A stretch of 64,000 bases of DNA from Rhodoferax sp. (GTDB taxonomy: Bacteria > Pseudomonadota > Gammaproteobacteria > Burkholderiales > Burkholderiaceae_C): the NCBI RefSeq assembly GCF_010365055.1, contig NZ_JAAFHA010000004.1, forward strand, positions 1-64,000, given 5' to 3'. Below the pieces are notes generated by a model that was not told the DNA's origin, searched no databases, and worked only from the letters and a program-made list of their open reading frames with translations. The translations under genes were made by a program, and so were the position numbers. Below are positions 9,119 to 17,988 of this stretch, piece by piece (within the stretch, counting starts at the first letter, position 1; each line of letters opens with the position of its first letter).

Positions 9119-9499
9119 CTAAGGCTTGGCAAACAAGAAGGCGAGCTCCCGGTTCACGCTGTCCGCATCCCCCGCGTTCAGCTCCAGGAGTCGACGCAGC
9201 CGGGTCATGCTGAGGACCTCAATGTCCTGGCATTCAATGCCGACGCGCCGATCTTCCAGATGCACAATTTTTCCAGCCATCTCGATCGCCTCACCGCCAT
9301 CCGTCAACGGCAGCACCAGGCGGCATTTTTCCTGGAGTACCAGCGGCTGCACCGTCGCGGTCTGTACTAGGGCGCCCTTGAGCGCGATGTCGACCAGATG
9401 CACGTTGATCGTGCGGTCATGCAGTTGCAGCGACACCTCAGCGGCAAACGGGATGCGGGAGAAATGGCGAAGGCTTTTCACGGGCGTTGTTTTCATCAT
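9119..9499 (-). CDS. PilZ domain protein
   Basis: 126 residues from the ATG at 9497-9499, preceded by GGAG; the next codon is also ATG, and the frame extends to 9562 without a better site. The PilZ arginine motif RHFSR is at residues 11-15 and the second motif DIALKG at 37-42, where the usual Ser of DxSxxG is Ala. PilZ domains bind cyclic di-GMP and control motility, pili or exopolysaccharide. The substitution may weaken binding but both arginines and the glycine are kept. The gene stands alone, between the dispersed element and a DUF2132 gene. Confidence 0.8.
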   Translation of the reverse strand: MMKTTPVKSLRHFSRIPFAAEVSLQLHDRTINVHLVDIALKGALVQTATVQPLVLQEKCRLVLPLTDGGEAIEMAGKIVHLEDRRVGIECQDIEVLSMTRLRRLLELNAGDADSVNRELAFLFAKP

Positions 9500-9588
9500 G
9501 AAACTCCAAGAAATCTGGCGCACACCTGCAGCCGATACGGTGTCAAGGGCAAGGTCTTCCAATCCATGTTCAGCCGCAGCCCTCGGGA

Positions 9589-9882
9589 TTATGCTGGCGG
9601 GCGAGCTCCACCGGCACGGCGTGTTTCGCGCAACATGAAGAGATAAAGCCCTTCCACCTTGTCACGCGCCCACGGCGTTTTTCTCAAAAATTTCAGGCTT
9701 GACGCGATACTGGGATCACTGGCGAAACACCGCACCGGGATGCGCACGGCCAGTCCCGCCCAACCGTAGTGCGCGACTAGCGCGGTGACGATGGCCTCCA
9801 AGGTGAGCCCATGCAGAGGGTTGCGGACTTGAGCAGCAGCTTGGCCGGGCGGCACACTGGGCGGGGAAGGAGGCGTTTGCAT
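9589..9882 (-). CDS. VF530 family (DUF2132) DNA-binding protein
   Basis: A 97-residue protein. NPLHGLTLEAIVTALVAHYGW at about residues 21-41, and DPSIASSLKFLRKTPWAR further on, are the conserved blocks of the VF530/DUF2132 family, a small helical domain proposed to bind DNA. The N-terminal 20 residues are Pro/Ala-rich and probably disordered. Function in the cell is not established. It lies 89 bp upstream of the PilZ gene on the same strand. Confidence 0.85.
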   Translation of the reverse strand: MQTPPSPPSVPPGQAAAQVRNPLHGLTLEAIVTALVAHYGWAGLAVRIPVRCFASDPSIASSLKFLRKTPWARDKVEGLYLFMLRETRRAGGARPPA

Positions 9883-10053
9883 GCAGTGATTTTGGCACCG
9901 ACCGGACGAGCCTCATTGAAAGAAATCGCAGCGCCCGCGCTTTGAGCCCTTGGCGCCGCAGCGTCATGAGCGCCCTCCCGTTGAAGCGTCAGGCAACTGA
10001 CGCCCATCCTGGCCGTTAGTGGTAGGCAGCAAGCCAGCTAGAATACGCGGCTT

Positions 10054-10141
10054 GGAAGCGTGGCAGAGTGGTCGATTGCACCGGTCTTGAAAACCGGCAA
10101 ACCGCAAGGTTTCGTGAGTTCGAATCTCACCGCTTCCGCCA
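10054..10141 (+). tRNA. tRNA-Ser (anticodon UGA)
   Basis: The acceptor stem GGAAGCG pairs with CGCTTCC, with an encoded CCA at 10139-10141. The anticodon loop CTTGAAA gives anticodon TGA. A long variable arm is present, as expected for class II serine tRNA. A TAGAAT box at 10039-10044 could be the -10 element, and a strong terminator follows. Confidence 0.97.
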
Positions 10142-10149
10142 AAATATAA

Positions 10150-10183
10150 CCCTAAGTAATTGATTTACTTAGGGTTTTTTATT
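10150..10183 (+). terminator. Rho-independent terminator after tRNA-Ser
   Basis: CCCTAAGTAA pairs perfectly with TTACTTAGGG around a 5-base loop and is followed by six T residues. Confidence 0.95.
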
Positions 10184-10668
10184 GCCAAATCTTTCTTACC
10201 CTCGCGCCAACCGCGCGGCAGAATTGATGAGGTCAATCAGGACTGCACTTCTGTCGATGTGGGGCACTAGCCATTCAGAGGTCGTGCGTCGATCAAGCGG
10301 CAATGCCGCGCGCCGTTCACGGGCATTGCCACCGCTGATGGCTTGATGCCACAGTACAAGCAAACATCGGCGCCGATCCATTGGCATCGTCTGGGTTGTT
10401 GCGCTCGAGAAGTTCCCCGCATTGATATGATTTAAATAGCTGCTTGCGCTTATAGGACGGGGGCTAGATGCCGATTTCGCACATAAAGCCGAATTGAGAG
10501 CCTGAGACTGCAATCGGGGGTGTGGTGGCTGACACACCGTTTGGTGTCGAGCATGTGGCATATGGCTTGGCCCTGATTTTTTTCCAGCGGCCACAACAGC
10601 ACCAGCGGTGGCCGCCCCCATTCGCCCGGTACCATGGGCACCTCATCAACCACAACCAGCCATCAAAA
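10184..10668. other. 485-bp intergenic region without a supported gene
   Basis: It holds one copy of the dispersed element at 10424-10472. A 141-codon frame on the minus strand spans the whole region, including the repeat, but has no start signal and no recognisable domain. The segment just before 10669 is the leader of the HU gene. Confidence 0.6.
10424..10472 (+). repeat. Dispersed 48-bp element, copy B
   Basis: Forward copy in intergenic DNA: GATAT-loop-ATAGC, then TGCTTGCGC and ACGGGGGCTAGATGCC. It is among the copies closest to consensus. Its reverse frame has two stops (TAA, TAA). Confidence 0.9.
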
Positions 10669-10986
10669 ATGAACCGCACTCAACTCATCGAAAAAATTAT
10701 TGCCAAGCATCCCGACCTGACCAAAACAGCCACTGGCCGAATTTTGGACACGCTGATTGACACCATCCAGGTTGCCGTCAAAAAAGGGGACTCGGTCACC
10801 CTCGTCGGTTTTGGCACTTTCAAGTCAGTCAAGCGCGCAGCACGCACGGGCAAGAACCCGAGCACCGGCGCCACGCTCAAAATTCCTGCAGGCACCGTGC
10901 CAAAGTTCACGGCAGGCTCAAAGTTCAAGGCCGCCGTAGACCCCAAGGCGGCAGCGCGGAAAAAAGCAAAAGCGGCGGTCAAGTAA
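10669..10986 (+). CDS. HU family nucleoid DNA-binding protein
   Basis: 105 residues from ATG 10669. It begins MNRTQLIEKIIAKHPDLTK, has the VGFGTFKSVKRAARTGKNP signature at about 46-64 (the start of the DNA-binding arms), and ends in a Lys/Ala-rich tail of about 15 residues. HU dimers bend DNA and compact the nucleoid. The lysine-rich tail is an extra compared with the 90-residue E. coli HU, as in several betaproteobacterial HU-like proteins. The frame extends upstream to 10522, but that part does not look like HU. Confidence 0.93.
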   Translation: MNRTQLIEKIIAKHPDLTKTATGRILDTLIDTIQVAVKKGDSVTLVGFGTFKSVKRAARTGKNPSTGATLKIPAGTVPKFTAGSKFKAAVDPKAAARKKAKAAVK

Positions 10987-11017
10987 CAGGCCAGCGGGCT
11001 CATTCGGGGGTAACCCA

Positions 11018-11344
11018 ATGCACAACGCATTGCTACTTGGTTCTGCCATCTTTTTCGAGCTGATCGCCACGTCGGCGCTGAAAGCCTCCGATGGCTTCAC
11101 GCGACCTCTGCCAGCGAGTCTGACAGTCGTCGGCTACGCTGCTTCGTTCTATCTGCTGTCGCTCACATTGAAGCGCATGGAGGTCAGCGTCGTCTATGCA
11201 ATTTGGTCAGGCGCAGGAACGGCGCTGATGGCGCTGGTCGGTTATTTCTTGTTTTCAGAACAGCTTCCACCGCTGAAACTGGCCTCAATTGGTCTGATTG
11301 TGCTGGGCGTCGTTGGGCTGAATCTGGCGGGAAAATCGACTTGA
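11018..11344 (+). CDS. Small multidrug resistance (SMR) efflux protein
   Basis: 108 residues with four hydrophobic helices. Glu14 in the first helix (AIFFELIATSALK) matches the essential proton/substrate-binding glutamate of EmrE. SMR proteins work as dual-topology dimers in the inner membrane, exchanging cationic compounds or guanidinium for protons. The motif around residues 13-25 fits the QacE/EmrE branch, but drug and guanidinium subtypes cannot be separated with certainty. It follows the HU gene by 31 bp. Confidence 0.9.
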   Translation: MHNALLLGSAIFFELIATSALKASDGFTRPLPASLTVVGYAASFYLLSLTLKRMEVSVVYAIWSGAGTALMALVGYFLFSEQLPPLKLASIGLIVLGVVGLNLAGKST

Positions 11345-11492
11345 GCGACACGGCAGCGATACGCAATCGTCAACCAGTTCGGTCCCGGTGCGCGAGCCCA
11401 TGGCATCGGCGTGGACTTAACAGCGCTCAGGCTGTCATGCGTCGTCACGACAGTCTTGAAAAAATGTCGGGGCGAAGGGTAGTGCCTGCCTG

Positions 11493-12230
11493 ATGCGCGA
11501 TTGGGAGCGTTACTTGTGGCTGACCCTGCTGGGTCCCCTCCTTTGGCTACAAGGAAAACACGTACGTCGGGTGACACCACGTCTGCCGGAGCCACCGGGC
11601 GCGCGGCAGGGCACTGCCGGGCAGGGTCCGTTGCTTCGGGTTCTGATTGCCGGAGATTCGGCTGCTGCGGGCGTCGGTGCGCCCTCGCAGCACGAAGCAT
11701 TGAGCGGGCAACTGGTGAGTCGGCTGAGCCAACACCGCACCGTCCAGTGGTGCCTGATGGCTGTCAATGGTCTGGATTCGCCCGGGTTGCTCAGACTGCT
11801 TGAGGCAACACCGGTTGAGCATTTTGATGTTGTGGTGCTGTCCATCGGCGTCAATGACGTGACCGGCCTGCGTTCACCGTCCGAATGGCTGCAATGGCAA
11901 AGCCGTCTGGCCAGGAGTGTTGAACACCGATTTGAGCCCGGCCTGCTGATTCACAGTGCTTTGCCGCCCATGCACGGTTTCACGGCCTTGCCGCAGCCGT
12001 TGCGGTGGTTCATGGGTCGCTGGGCGCTTGAGATGAATTGGCATTTGGCCACATCTCTTTCTGGACAGGCCAGGCGGGTCCTGCACTCACCCTTGCTTGG
12101 AGCGGCTGCCCCTGGCTTGGCAGCCGATGGCTTTCATCCAGGGCCACTTGGCTATTCGCTATGGGCGCAAGGTTTGAGCCAACTCATTCTGGCGTACCCG
12201 ATGGGCGAGCAATTGACCACCCTGCAGTGA
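11493..12230 (+). CDS. SGNH/GDSL-type esterase or lipase
   Basis: 245 residues. A hydrophobic N-terminal stretch ([13 protein letters not shown]) may be a membrane anchor or signal. The four SGNH blocks are visible: GDSAAAG at 54-60 with the nucleophile Ser, a central Gly/Asn region, GVND at 119-122, and DGFHP near the C-terminus with catalytic Asp and His. Such enzymes hydrolyse esters of lipids or acylated sugars. There is no operon partner; it overlaps the upstream leader of the aldo/keto reductase region. Confidence 0.85.
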   Translation: MRDWERYLWLTLLGPLLWLQGKHVRRVTPRLPEPPGARQGTAGQGPLLRVLIAGDSAAAGVGAPSQHEALSGQLVSRLSQHRTVQWCLMAVNGLDSPGLLRLLEATPVEHFDVVVLSIGVNDVTGLRSPSEWLQWQSRLARSVEHRFEPGLLIHSALPPMHGFTALPQPLRWFMGRWALEMNWHLATSLSGQARRVLHSPLLGAAAPGLAADGFHPGPLGYSLWAQGLSQLILAYPMGEQLTTLQ

Positions 12231-12372
12231 ATTGCGGCGGATTGAGCCGCAAAGTCAAACACCGCGCGCCGGTCACTGCGAGAAATTGCCAGCCGCAATT
12301 TGCTGGAGACAGCACGAATGGACTGGGTCTGTTAGCCTTCCAGCAATCGTTCACATCAGAAGAGGCAACTTT

Positions 12373-13353
12373 ATGCAATACCGACGTCTTGGCCGCAGCG
12401 GCCTACAGGTCAGCGAACTCTCGTTGGGTTCCTGGGTGACCTACCACAATCAGGTCGATGTGCCAGCGGCCCGCGAGATGATGGCCGCTGCGTTCGATGC
12501 TGGCGTCAACTTCTTTGACAATGCCGAAGTCTATGCGGGCGGCGAGAGCGAAGTCGTTATGGGCGAAGCCATCAAGGCGTTGAAATGGCCGCGCCTGAAT
12601 TTCATCGTTTCCACCAAGTTCTTTTGGGGGCTGGACCGTGAGGGCCAATCTGCGAACCGAAAGCACACCCTCAACCGCAAGTACTTGACGCAGGCGATCG
12701 ATGGCTCGCTCAAGCGCATGGGGCTCGATTTCATTGATCTGGTGTATTGCCACCGACCCGACCCCCTCACGCCGATTGAGGAGACGGTCTGGGCCATGAG
12801 CGACATGATCAGCCGCGGCAAGGCTTTGTATTGGGGTACCAGTGAATGGTCGGCCGACGAAATTCGTGCCGCCTGGGACATTGCTGAACGTCATCATCTG
12901 CACAAACCCGTGATGGAGCAACCCCAGTACAACCTGTTTCACCGCCGACGGGTCGAGCAGGAATATGTCCGGCTATACGAAGACATTGGTCTGGGTCTGA
13001 CGACTTGGAGCCCCCTGGCCAGCGGTTTGCTCACCGGCAAGTACCGGGATGGCATTCCCGAAGGCAGCCGCGGGGCCGTCAAGGGAATGGGTTTTCTTGT
13101 TGAGGGGCTGACCGATACCGCAAAAAATTCTGCAGTGGCGCAACTGACGGCCATTGCGGCGGACTTGAGTTGCAGCCTGAGTCAGATGGCAATTGCCTGG
13201 GCGGCACACAACCCCAGGGTCAGCACTGTCATCACGGGGGCATCCAAAATCTCGCAGCTGCACGACAACCTCGGCGCTGTGAATGTCATACCCAAGTTAA
13301 CGCCCGAGGTCATGGTGCGTATTAACGACATGACAGCGGCTTTGGCCAGTTGA
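12373..13353 (+). CDS. Aldo/keto reductase, voltage-gated potassium channel beta-subunit type
   Basis: 326 residues from ATG 12373, supported by AGAGG 8 bp upstream. The longer frame upstream to 12232 is not protein-like. The catalytic tetrad is visible as Asp49, Tyr54, Lys82 and His127. The opening [19 protein letters not shown] and [14 protein letters not shown] match the Kv-beta/YghZ subfamily of NADPH-dependent reductases, which act on aldehydes and methylglyoxal-like carbonyls. Likely cytosolic. No specific substrate can be assigned. Confidence 0.92.
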   Translation: MQYRRLGRSGLQVSELSLGSWVTYHNQVDVPAAREMMAAAFDAGVNFFDNAEVYAGGESEVVMGEAIKALKWPRLNFIVSTKFFWGLDREGQSANRKHTLNRKYLTQAIDGSLKRMGLDFIDLVYCHRPDPLTPIEETVWAMSDMISRGKALYWGTSEWSADEIRAAWDIAERHHLHKPVMEQPQYNLFHRRRVEQEYVRLYEDIGLGLTTWSPLASGLLTGKYRDGIPEGSRGAVKGMGFLVEGLTDTAKNSAVAQLTAIAADLSCSLSQMAIAWAAHNPRVSTVITGASKISQLHDNLGAVNVIPKLTPEVMVRINDMTAALAS

Positions 13354-13414
13354 GGCATCTGAGACCGTATGCGGGCAACGGCATAGGTTCTTGGTGAGGG
13401 CCGGTCTTTTAGCC

Positions 13415-14623
13415 ATGTTTGCCAGAAAATTGCCGCCCTTGCTGCTTCAGAATGGCAAACAGGCGTCCCAGCCGATTGTCTGGTTGATTGGCTTTTTTGC
13501 CTTTCTGAATGTCTACTCCATGCAGGCGGTATTGCCCATGGTGATGAGCGATTTTCAGGCCTCACCGGTGCAAGCCGGCTTGACGGTGGGGGCAACCATC
13601 CTGGCGGTGGCGCTGGTGTCTCCCTTCATGGGGATGCTCTCCGATGCCTACGGACGCAAAGTGATCATTTGCGCCTCCTTATTCGCCCTGACGGTGCCGA
13701 CGGCCCTGATACCTTTGGCCGACAGCCTCAATGCGCTGATTGCCCTGCGCTTCGTGCAGGGGCTCGCCGTTCCTGGCATCGTGGTGGTCCTGATTGCCTA
13801 CATTTCCGAGGAGTTCCATTCTGGCGGGGTCGCCCGCATGACCGCCACCTATGTGGGTGGCACGGTCATGGGGGGCTTTTGCGGGCGTTTCATCACCGGT
13901 CATGCCGGTCACTTGCTCGGCTGGCGCGGTGCCTTCGTCACTTTGGCCATACTCAATCTTCTTGGGGCTTTGCTGGTGGTGTGGCTGCTGCCACCGTCAC
14001 GCAGCTTTGTTGCAAACCGAAACATCAGTGGGGGGTTCAGGACGCTGTGGCGTCACCTGCATCACCAACGACTGATGGCGGCCTGTGCTGTCGGTTTCTG
14101 CGTGCTGTTCTCGCTAGTCGGCACGTTCACCTATGTCAATCTGCACCTGGCGTCTGCCCCGTTCAATTTATCGTCGGCTGGCTTGGCCAATGTTTTCGGC
14201 GTCTATCTCGTCGGCGTCTTGGTGACCCCACTGGCAGGACGTTATATTGTCCGGCTCGGCTTCCTGCGATCACTGCTGGGGGCCTTGGCCATATCGGCTG
14301 CGGGGTTGCTCATGACCTTATGGCCATCCTTGACCGCGGTCATTGTCGGCCTGGCGGTGTGTTCAACAGGCGTATTCATTTGCCAGTCTGCCACCATCAG
14401 CGCGATTGCGCAAAACGTCCGCGAAGGACGCTCCCTGGCCACTGGCCTTTACTACATGAGCTACTACGCGGGCGGGGCGGTAGGCACGGTGGTGGCAGGG
14501 ATGGCCTACGAAGGTTGGGGTTGGGGTGGCTCGGTGCTCACCATTGCATTGGTTCAGGCGCTGGCGGCCATGATCGCGGTCGTCACTTGGCGTCAGTCGG
14601 CTGACAGTGGCAGCGGCGCTTGA
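13415..14623 (+). CDS. Major facilitator superfamily transporter
   Basis: 402 residues from ATG 13415; GTG or TTG starts 21-24 bp upstream are possible, and no ribosome site decides. About twelve hydrophobic segments are present. GMLSDAYGRKVI between helices 2 and 3 is the MFS loop motif (GxLxDxxGRR/K). The overall look (YSMQAVLPMVMSDFQ near the N-terminus) resembles the YnfM/arabinose-efflux-like branch. Likely a proton-driven exporter in the inner membrane. Substrate unknown. Confidence 0.88.
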   Translation: MFARKLPPLLLQNGKQASQPIVWLIGFFAFLNVYSMQAVLPMVMSDFQASPVQAGLTVGATILAVALVSPFMGMLSDAYGRKVIICASLFALTVPTALIPLADSLNALIALRFVQGLAVPGIVVVLIAYISEEFHSGGVARMTATYVGGTVMGGFCGRFITGHAGHLLGWRGAFVTLAILNLLGALLVVWLLPPSRSFVANRNISGGFRTLWRHLHHQRLMAACAVGFCVLFSLVGTFTYVNLHLASAPFNLSSAGLANVFGVYLVGVLVTPLAGRYIVRLGFLRSLLGALAISAAGLLMTLWPSLTAVIVGLAVCSTGVFICQSATISAIAQNVREGRSLATGLYYMSYYAGGAVGTVVAGMAYEGWGWGGSVLTIALVQALAAMIAVVTWRQSADSGSGA

Positions 14624-14664
14624 TTTGGAGCGATCCGCAAAGGTGACCCAAAACCATCAAAAAA

Positions 14665-14880
14665 TCAAACGCGCCGAGCCCAAGGTCCCAGGGTCAGTTT
14701 TTCCATGGCACTGAGTTCCCGTTCAAATTTCGCCCATTTGAGCATCGACCTTTCGATGATTCCGGCTTGCACGGCCTTGGCGTATTGCTCACGGGCAATG
14801 TCAAACGGGATGCCAAGCATGAGGCTAGACGTTTTCCCGAGCGATGCCGCTGTATTGGCCACAGTTTGGGGATAGCTCAT
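14665..14880 (-). CDS. Small conserved-looking protein, unrecognised
   Basis: 71 residues from ATG at 14878-14880, preceded by AGGGA at a normal distance. A GTG 15 bp upstream is in frame. The sequence is a helical, charged small protein (ending KLTLGPWARRV) with no cysteines or membrane segment. It starts 11 bp after the DUF3563 gene, so the two are probably co-transcribed. Not assigned to a family with confidence. Confidence 0.55.
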   Translation of the reverse strand: MSYPQTVANTAASLGKTSSLMLGIPFDIAREQYAKAVQAGIIERSMLKWAKFERELSAMEKLTLGPWARRV

Positions 14881-14891
14881 GGTGGAGTCCC

Positions 14892-15074
14892 TCACAATGG
14901 GTTGGGACCAAAACTCAGAGCACGGGCGGAACTGCGACCTCGAAGGTCGACTTCGCGCATTCGCCGCTCAAGATCATAGACGTCGGTTGATTCTGAAAGA
15001 TACGCGTTGTCGAGGTCCTTTTGGGACTTGGCACTGAGCGCAAGAGCTTTGATAAGCCGGATGAATTTGGACAT
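14892..15074 (-). CDS. DUF3563 family small protein
   Basis: 60 residues. The block DVYDLERRMREVDLRG at about 32-47 is the recognisable core of DUF3563, a short family common in Burkholderiales, often strongly expressed and of unknown function. GAGAGGA lies upstream of the ATG. It is separated from the helicase gene on the same strand by a strong terminator, so it has its own promoter and heads a small operon with the 71-residue gene. Confidence 0.75.
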   Translation of the reverse strand: MSKFIRLIKALALSAKSQKDLDNAYLSESTDVYDLERRMREVDLRGRSSARALSFGPNPL

Positions 15075-15157
15075 GGTAAGTCCTCTCTACAGTTATGGCT
15101 GTGCAGTATAAGGGTTTACCCTTAGCTTTGTATCGGTGGGGCTACCTAAATTTGGGC

Positions 15158-15190
15158 AAAAAAAACCTCGCTGTCGTCACGACAGCGAGG
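15158..15190 (-). terminator. Rho-independent terminator of the DEAD-box helicase gene
   Basis: Read on the minus strand, CCTCGCTGTC pairs with GACAGCGAGG around a 5-base loop and is followed by eight T residues. Confidence 0.95.
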
Positions 15191-15255
15191 TCCATGGAAG
15201 GGATATCCTTTCAGTGCCGGGGGGCCGGCTTCTGAAGAGGTGCCCAGCCGTTAGC

Positions 15256-17127
15256 TCAAGCGCTACGTGCGGGGCGTTTTTTAGCGTCGCGCGGCACAAA
15301 TACCTTGCCACCATTCCCAGGCTTCACGCCCATCGGCTTGCCAAACGCTGGCTTGCGGGCACCAAAGTCGCCGCGCGGCGCGGGACCGTCGTTGCGGGCG
15401 CCGGCAAAACGGTCGTTGAAACCGCCTTTGCGTTCGTAGTTGAAACCTTCGGGCGCGCCGCCACTGCGGGTGTCGCGCTGACCGAAACCGTTATTGCTGG
15501 CATTTTGGTAGCCGTTGTTGCCTGAATCACGGGGAGCGCCCGCGTTTCTGTCGGCAAAGCCACCACGATTGGCGCCGAAACTGCCGGCTCGGGCACCACC
15601 GCCAAAACCGCGCTCACGGGACTGGTAGTCTCCGCCACCATTGCGGCTGTCACGACCACCAAAATTGGAAGTGGGACGCGAGTCAGGGAAACGCTGTTGC
15701 GGCTCCATGCCGGGAATGGTTTCACCCTTGAACTGCTGGTGGGTGTAGTGCTCGATGTCCATGATCTTGCGACGATCGCGGAACTCGGCAAAGGTCACGG
15801 CAATACCGTCACGCCCGGCGCGGCCGGTGCGTCCAATGCGGTGCGTGTAATCTTCTGCCTTCATGGGCAAACCGAAGTTGAACACGTGCGTGACTGTAGG
15901 TACGTCGATGCCGCGCGCGGCGACATCGGTTGCCACCAGAATTTGCACTTGACCTTGGCGCAAGGCCATCAAGCGGCGGTTGCGCAGGCCCTGGCTCAAC
16001 GCACCATGCAAGGCGACAGCGGAGAAGCCCTCTTGCTGCAGATCGTTGGCCAAGCCGTCGCATTCGATCTGGGTACTGGCAAATACCAGCGCCTGGTTGA
16101 TGGTGGTGTCGCGCAGCCAGTGGTCGAGCAACTTGCGCTTGTGCTGGGCGTTGTCAGCCCAGAACAGCTTTTGGCTGATGTTGGCATGTTTTTCTTGCGG
16201 CGAATCGATTTGCAGGCGCTGGGGTTCGCGCATGACACGTGACGCCAGTTGCTGGATGCGCGGTGCGAACGTGGCGCTGAACATCATGGTCTGCTTGCGC
16301 TCGATGGTCAGCTGGTTGATTTCAGCCAGGTCATCGGAGAAACCCAGGTCCAGCATGCGGTCGGCTTCGTCCACCACCAGAAACTGCACTTGATCAAGCT
16401 TGATTTGCATGGAGCGCTGCAGATCGAGCAAACGTCCCGGCGTGGCGACCACGAGGTTGGCATTTTGCAGCTTGGCAATTTGCAACTGGTAAGGCATGCC
16501 ACCCACAATGTTGGCAACGCGCAAACCACGGCAATGCTGTACCAAATCAATCGCGTCGTGTGCCACTTGCTGGGCCAGTTCGCGCGTCGGGCAAACGATC
16601 AGGGCGCCAGGTGCGGCCGGAGCGAAATGGCGCGGGTTAGTCGGGTCTTTGCGCTTGGCGCGCTTCGGGGGCGCCTCGCCTTTGGCCGCCGCATCAGCCA
16701 CAGCGCGTTCGAAATCGCTACGTTCTTTCGCCTCGGCCTGTGCTTGTTGGGTCAGCAGGGTGTGCAGCACGGGCAACAGAAAAGCCGCGGTCTTGCCACT
16801 GCCGGTCTGGCTTGACACCATCAGGTCAATGAAGCGGGCTGCAGCATCGTTGGCGCTGTGGCCTTGCATGGCCAGCGGAATGGTCTTGAGCTGCACAGTG
16901 GTGGGCTGGGTGAAGCCCAGGTCCTTCACGGCCTGAATCAACTCGGGCGCCAGGCCCAGGGTGACAAAGCCGTTGGGGACTTCGGCCACGACCTCAACGG
17001 CGGTAGGCGCCTCGGGGAGGTGACTCACTGTCGCGGCTTGCGCCACGTCTTGCGTCACTTCGGCGGTGTCATTGGAAAAATTTTCGACAAGCGATACTTC
17101 GCCTGTCGCTTGAATAGCGTCAGTCAT
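15256..17127 (-). CDS. DEAD-box ATP-dependent RNA helicase (RhlE-like)
   Basis: 623 residues from ATG at 17125-17127; the frame opens earlier only through a TTG. Helicase motifs in order: Q motif around GFTQPTTVQLKTIP (71-84), Walker A SQTGSGKT (106-113), PTRELAQ (180-186), VDEADRMLD, SATF, and HRIGRTGRAGR in the second RecA domain. The last 150 residues are rich in Gly, Arg, Asn and Phe (GGRDSRNGG and similar), an RGG-like RNA-binding tail. An insert of charged residues (about 130-170) splits motifs I and Ia. It probably remodels RNA in ribosome assembly or cold-shock mRNA decay. Confidence 0.95.
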   Translation of the reverse strand: MTDAIQATGEVSLVENFSNDTAEVTQDVAQAATVSHLPEAPTAVEVVAEVPNGFVTLGLAPELIQAVKDLGFTQPTTVQLKTIPLAMQGHSANDAAARFIDLMVSSQTGSGKTAAFLLPVLHTLLTQQAQAEAKERSDFERAVADAAAKGEAPPKRAKRKDPTNPRHFAPAAPGALIVCPTRELAQQVAHDAIDLVQHCRGLRVANIVGGMPYQLQIAKLQNANLVVATPGRLLDLQRSMQIKLDQVQFLVVDEADRMLDLGFSDDLAEINQLTIERKQTMMFSATFAPRIQQLASRVMREPQRLQIDSPQEKHANISQKLFWADNAQHKRKLLDHWLRDTTINQALVFASTQIECDGLANDLQQEGFSAVALHGALSQGLRNRRLMALRQGQVQILVATDVAARGIDVPTVTHVFNFGLPMKAEDYTHRIGRTGRAGRDGIAVTFAEFRDRRKIMDIEHYTHQQFKGETIPGMEPQQRFPDSRPTSNFGGRDSRNGGGDYQSRERGFGGGARAGSFGANRGGFADRNAGAPRDSGNNGYQNASNNGFGQRDTRSGGAPEGFNYERKGGFNDRFAGARNDGPAPRGDFGARKPAFGKPMGVKPGNGGKVFVPRDAKKRPARSA

Positions 17128-17363
17128 GAATTTACTCACACGCGAGCGTCGCAAGGTTTGCGACTGCTCCGTCAATGGTTAAAAAACATCAACCATCAAA
17201 CGAAACCTGCTCTGACTCACTAGGAGTTCAATCAGCGCTGGGGCCCTTTTGTGGAAAACGCAAATGCGAATTCGCTGTGGGCCTGTGAATGAAGGGAGAT
17301 GTACAAATATGCACGGCAGTTTGCAGTGCAGCCGTAGATTATGGCACGGATTCGGGTTTCTAC

Positions 17364-17951
17364 CTAATCGGACATCCTGATGAAGTGCTTGCGGTAGTGC
17401 TCCAGTTCGTCAATCGACTCGTGCACGTCGGCCAAGGCGGTGTGTCGCTGTTTCTTCTTGAACGATTTGTACACATCGGGGCGCCAACGTTTGGACAACT
17501 CTTTGAGCGTGCTCACGTCCAGGTTGCGGTAGTGGAAGTAGGCCTCCAGCTTGGGCATGTACTTCGCCAAAAAACGCCGGTCCTGCCCGATGCTGTTGCC
17601 GCACATGGGCGAGGTCTTCTTGGGCACGTAATGGCTCAGGAATTCGATCAACTGCGCCTCCGCTTGCGCCTCCAGCAAGGTCGATGCCTTGACCTTGTCT
17701 GTCAGACCAGTCTTGCCATGCGTGCCGGTGTTCCACTTGTCCATCTTGCCAAGCAACTCATCGCTCTGGTGGATCACCAGCACCGGGCCCTCGATTCGGC
17801 ATTCAAGGTTGGGGCCGGTGACGATGACAGCGATCTCAATGATCCGTTCAATCTCCGGATCCAGGCCCGTCATCTCGCAATCAAGCCACACCAAGTTTTG
17901 GTCGGATTTGGCCAGCGTTGCGCTCGCCACAGGGGTGTTGGTGGAATCCAT
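17364..17951 (-). CDS. orn: Oligoribonuclease (3'-5' exoribonuclease, DEDDh)
   Basis: 195 residues from the ATG at 17949-17951. Alternative in-frame ATGs lie at 17975 and 17990, and none has a clear ribosome site. [13 protein letters not shown] at residues 21-33 carries the first Asp-Glu pair, and [14 protein letters not shown] near the C-terminus carries the DEDDh His and last Asp. Orn degrades 2-5 nt RNA fragments and pGpG to mononucleotides and is usually essential. If the longest start is used, its start codon overlaps that of the divergent Ste24-like gene within CCATGG. Confidence 0.95.
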   Translation of the reverse strand: MDSTNTPVASATLAKSDQNLVWLDCEMTGLDPEIERIIEIAVIVTGPNLECRIEGPVLVIHQSDELLGKMDKWNTGTHGKTGLTDKVKASTLLEAQAEAQLIEFLSHYVPKKTSPMCGNSIGQDRRFLAKYMPKLEAYFHYRNLDVSTLKELSKRWRPDVYKSFKKKQRHTALADVHESIDELEHYRKHFIRMSD

Positions 17952-17988
17952 CGTGGGAATTGTCGCCGATGACATAAACTCGCTCGCC

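Noticed and set aside
10196-10621. 141-codon minus-strand frame crossing dispersed-element copy B
   Set aside because: No start signal and no recognised domain. The repeat is read in a different frame from the coding copies.
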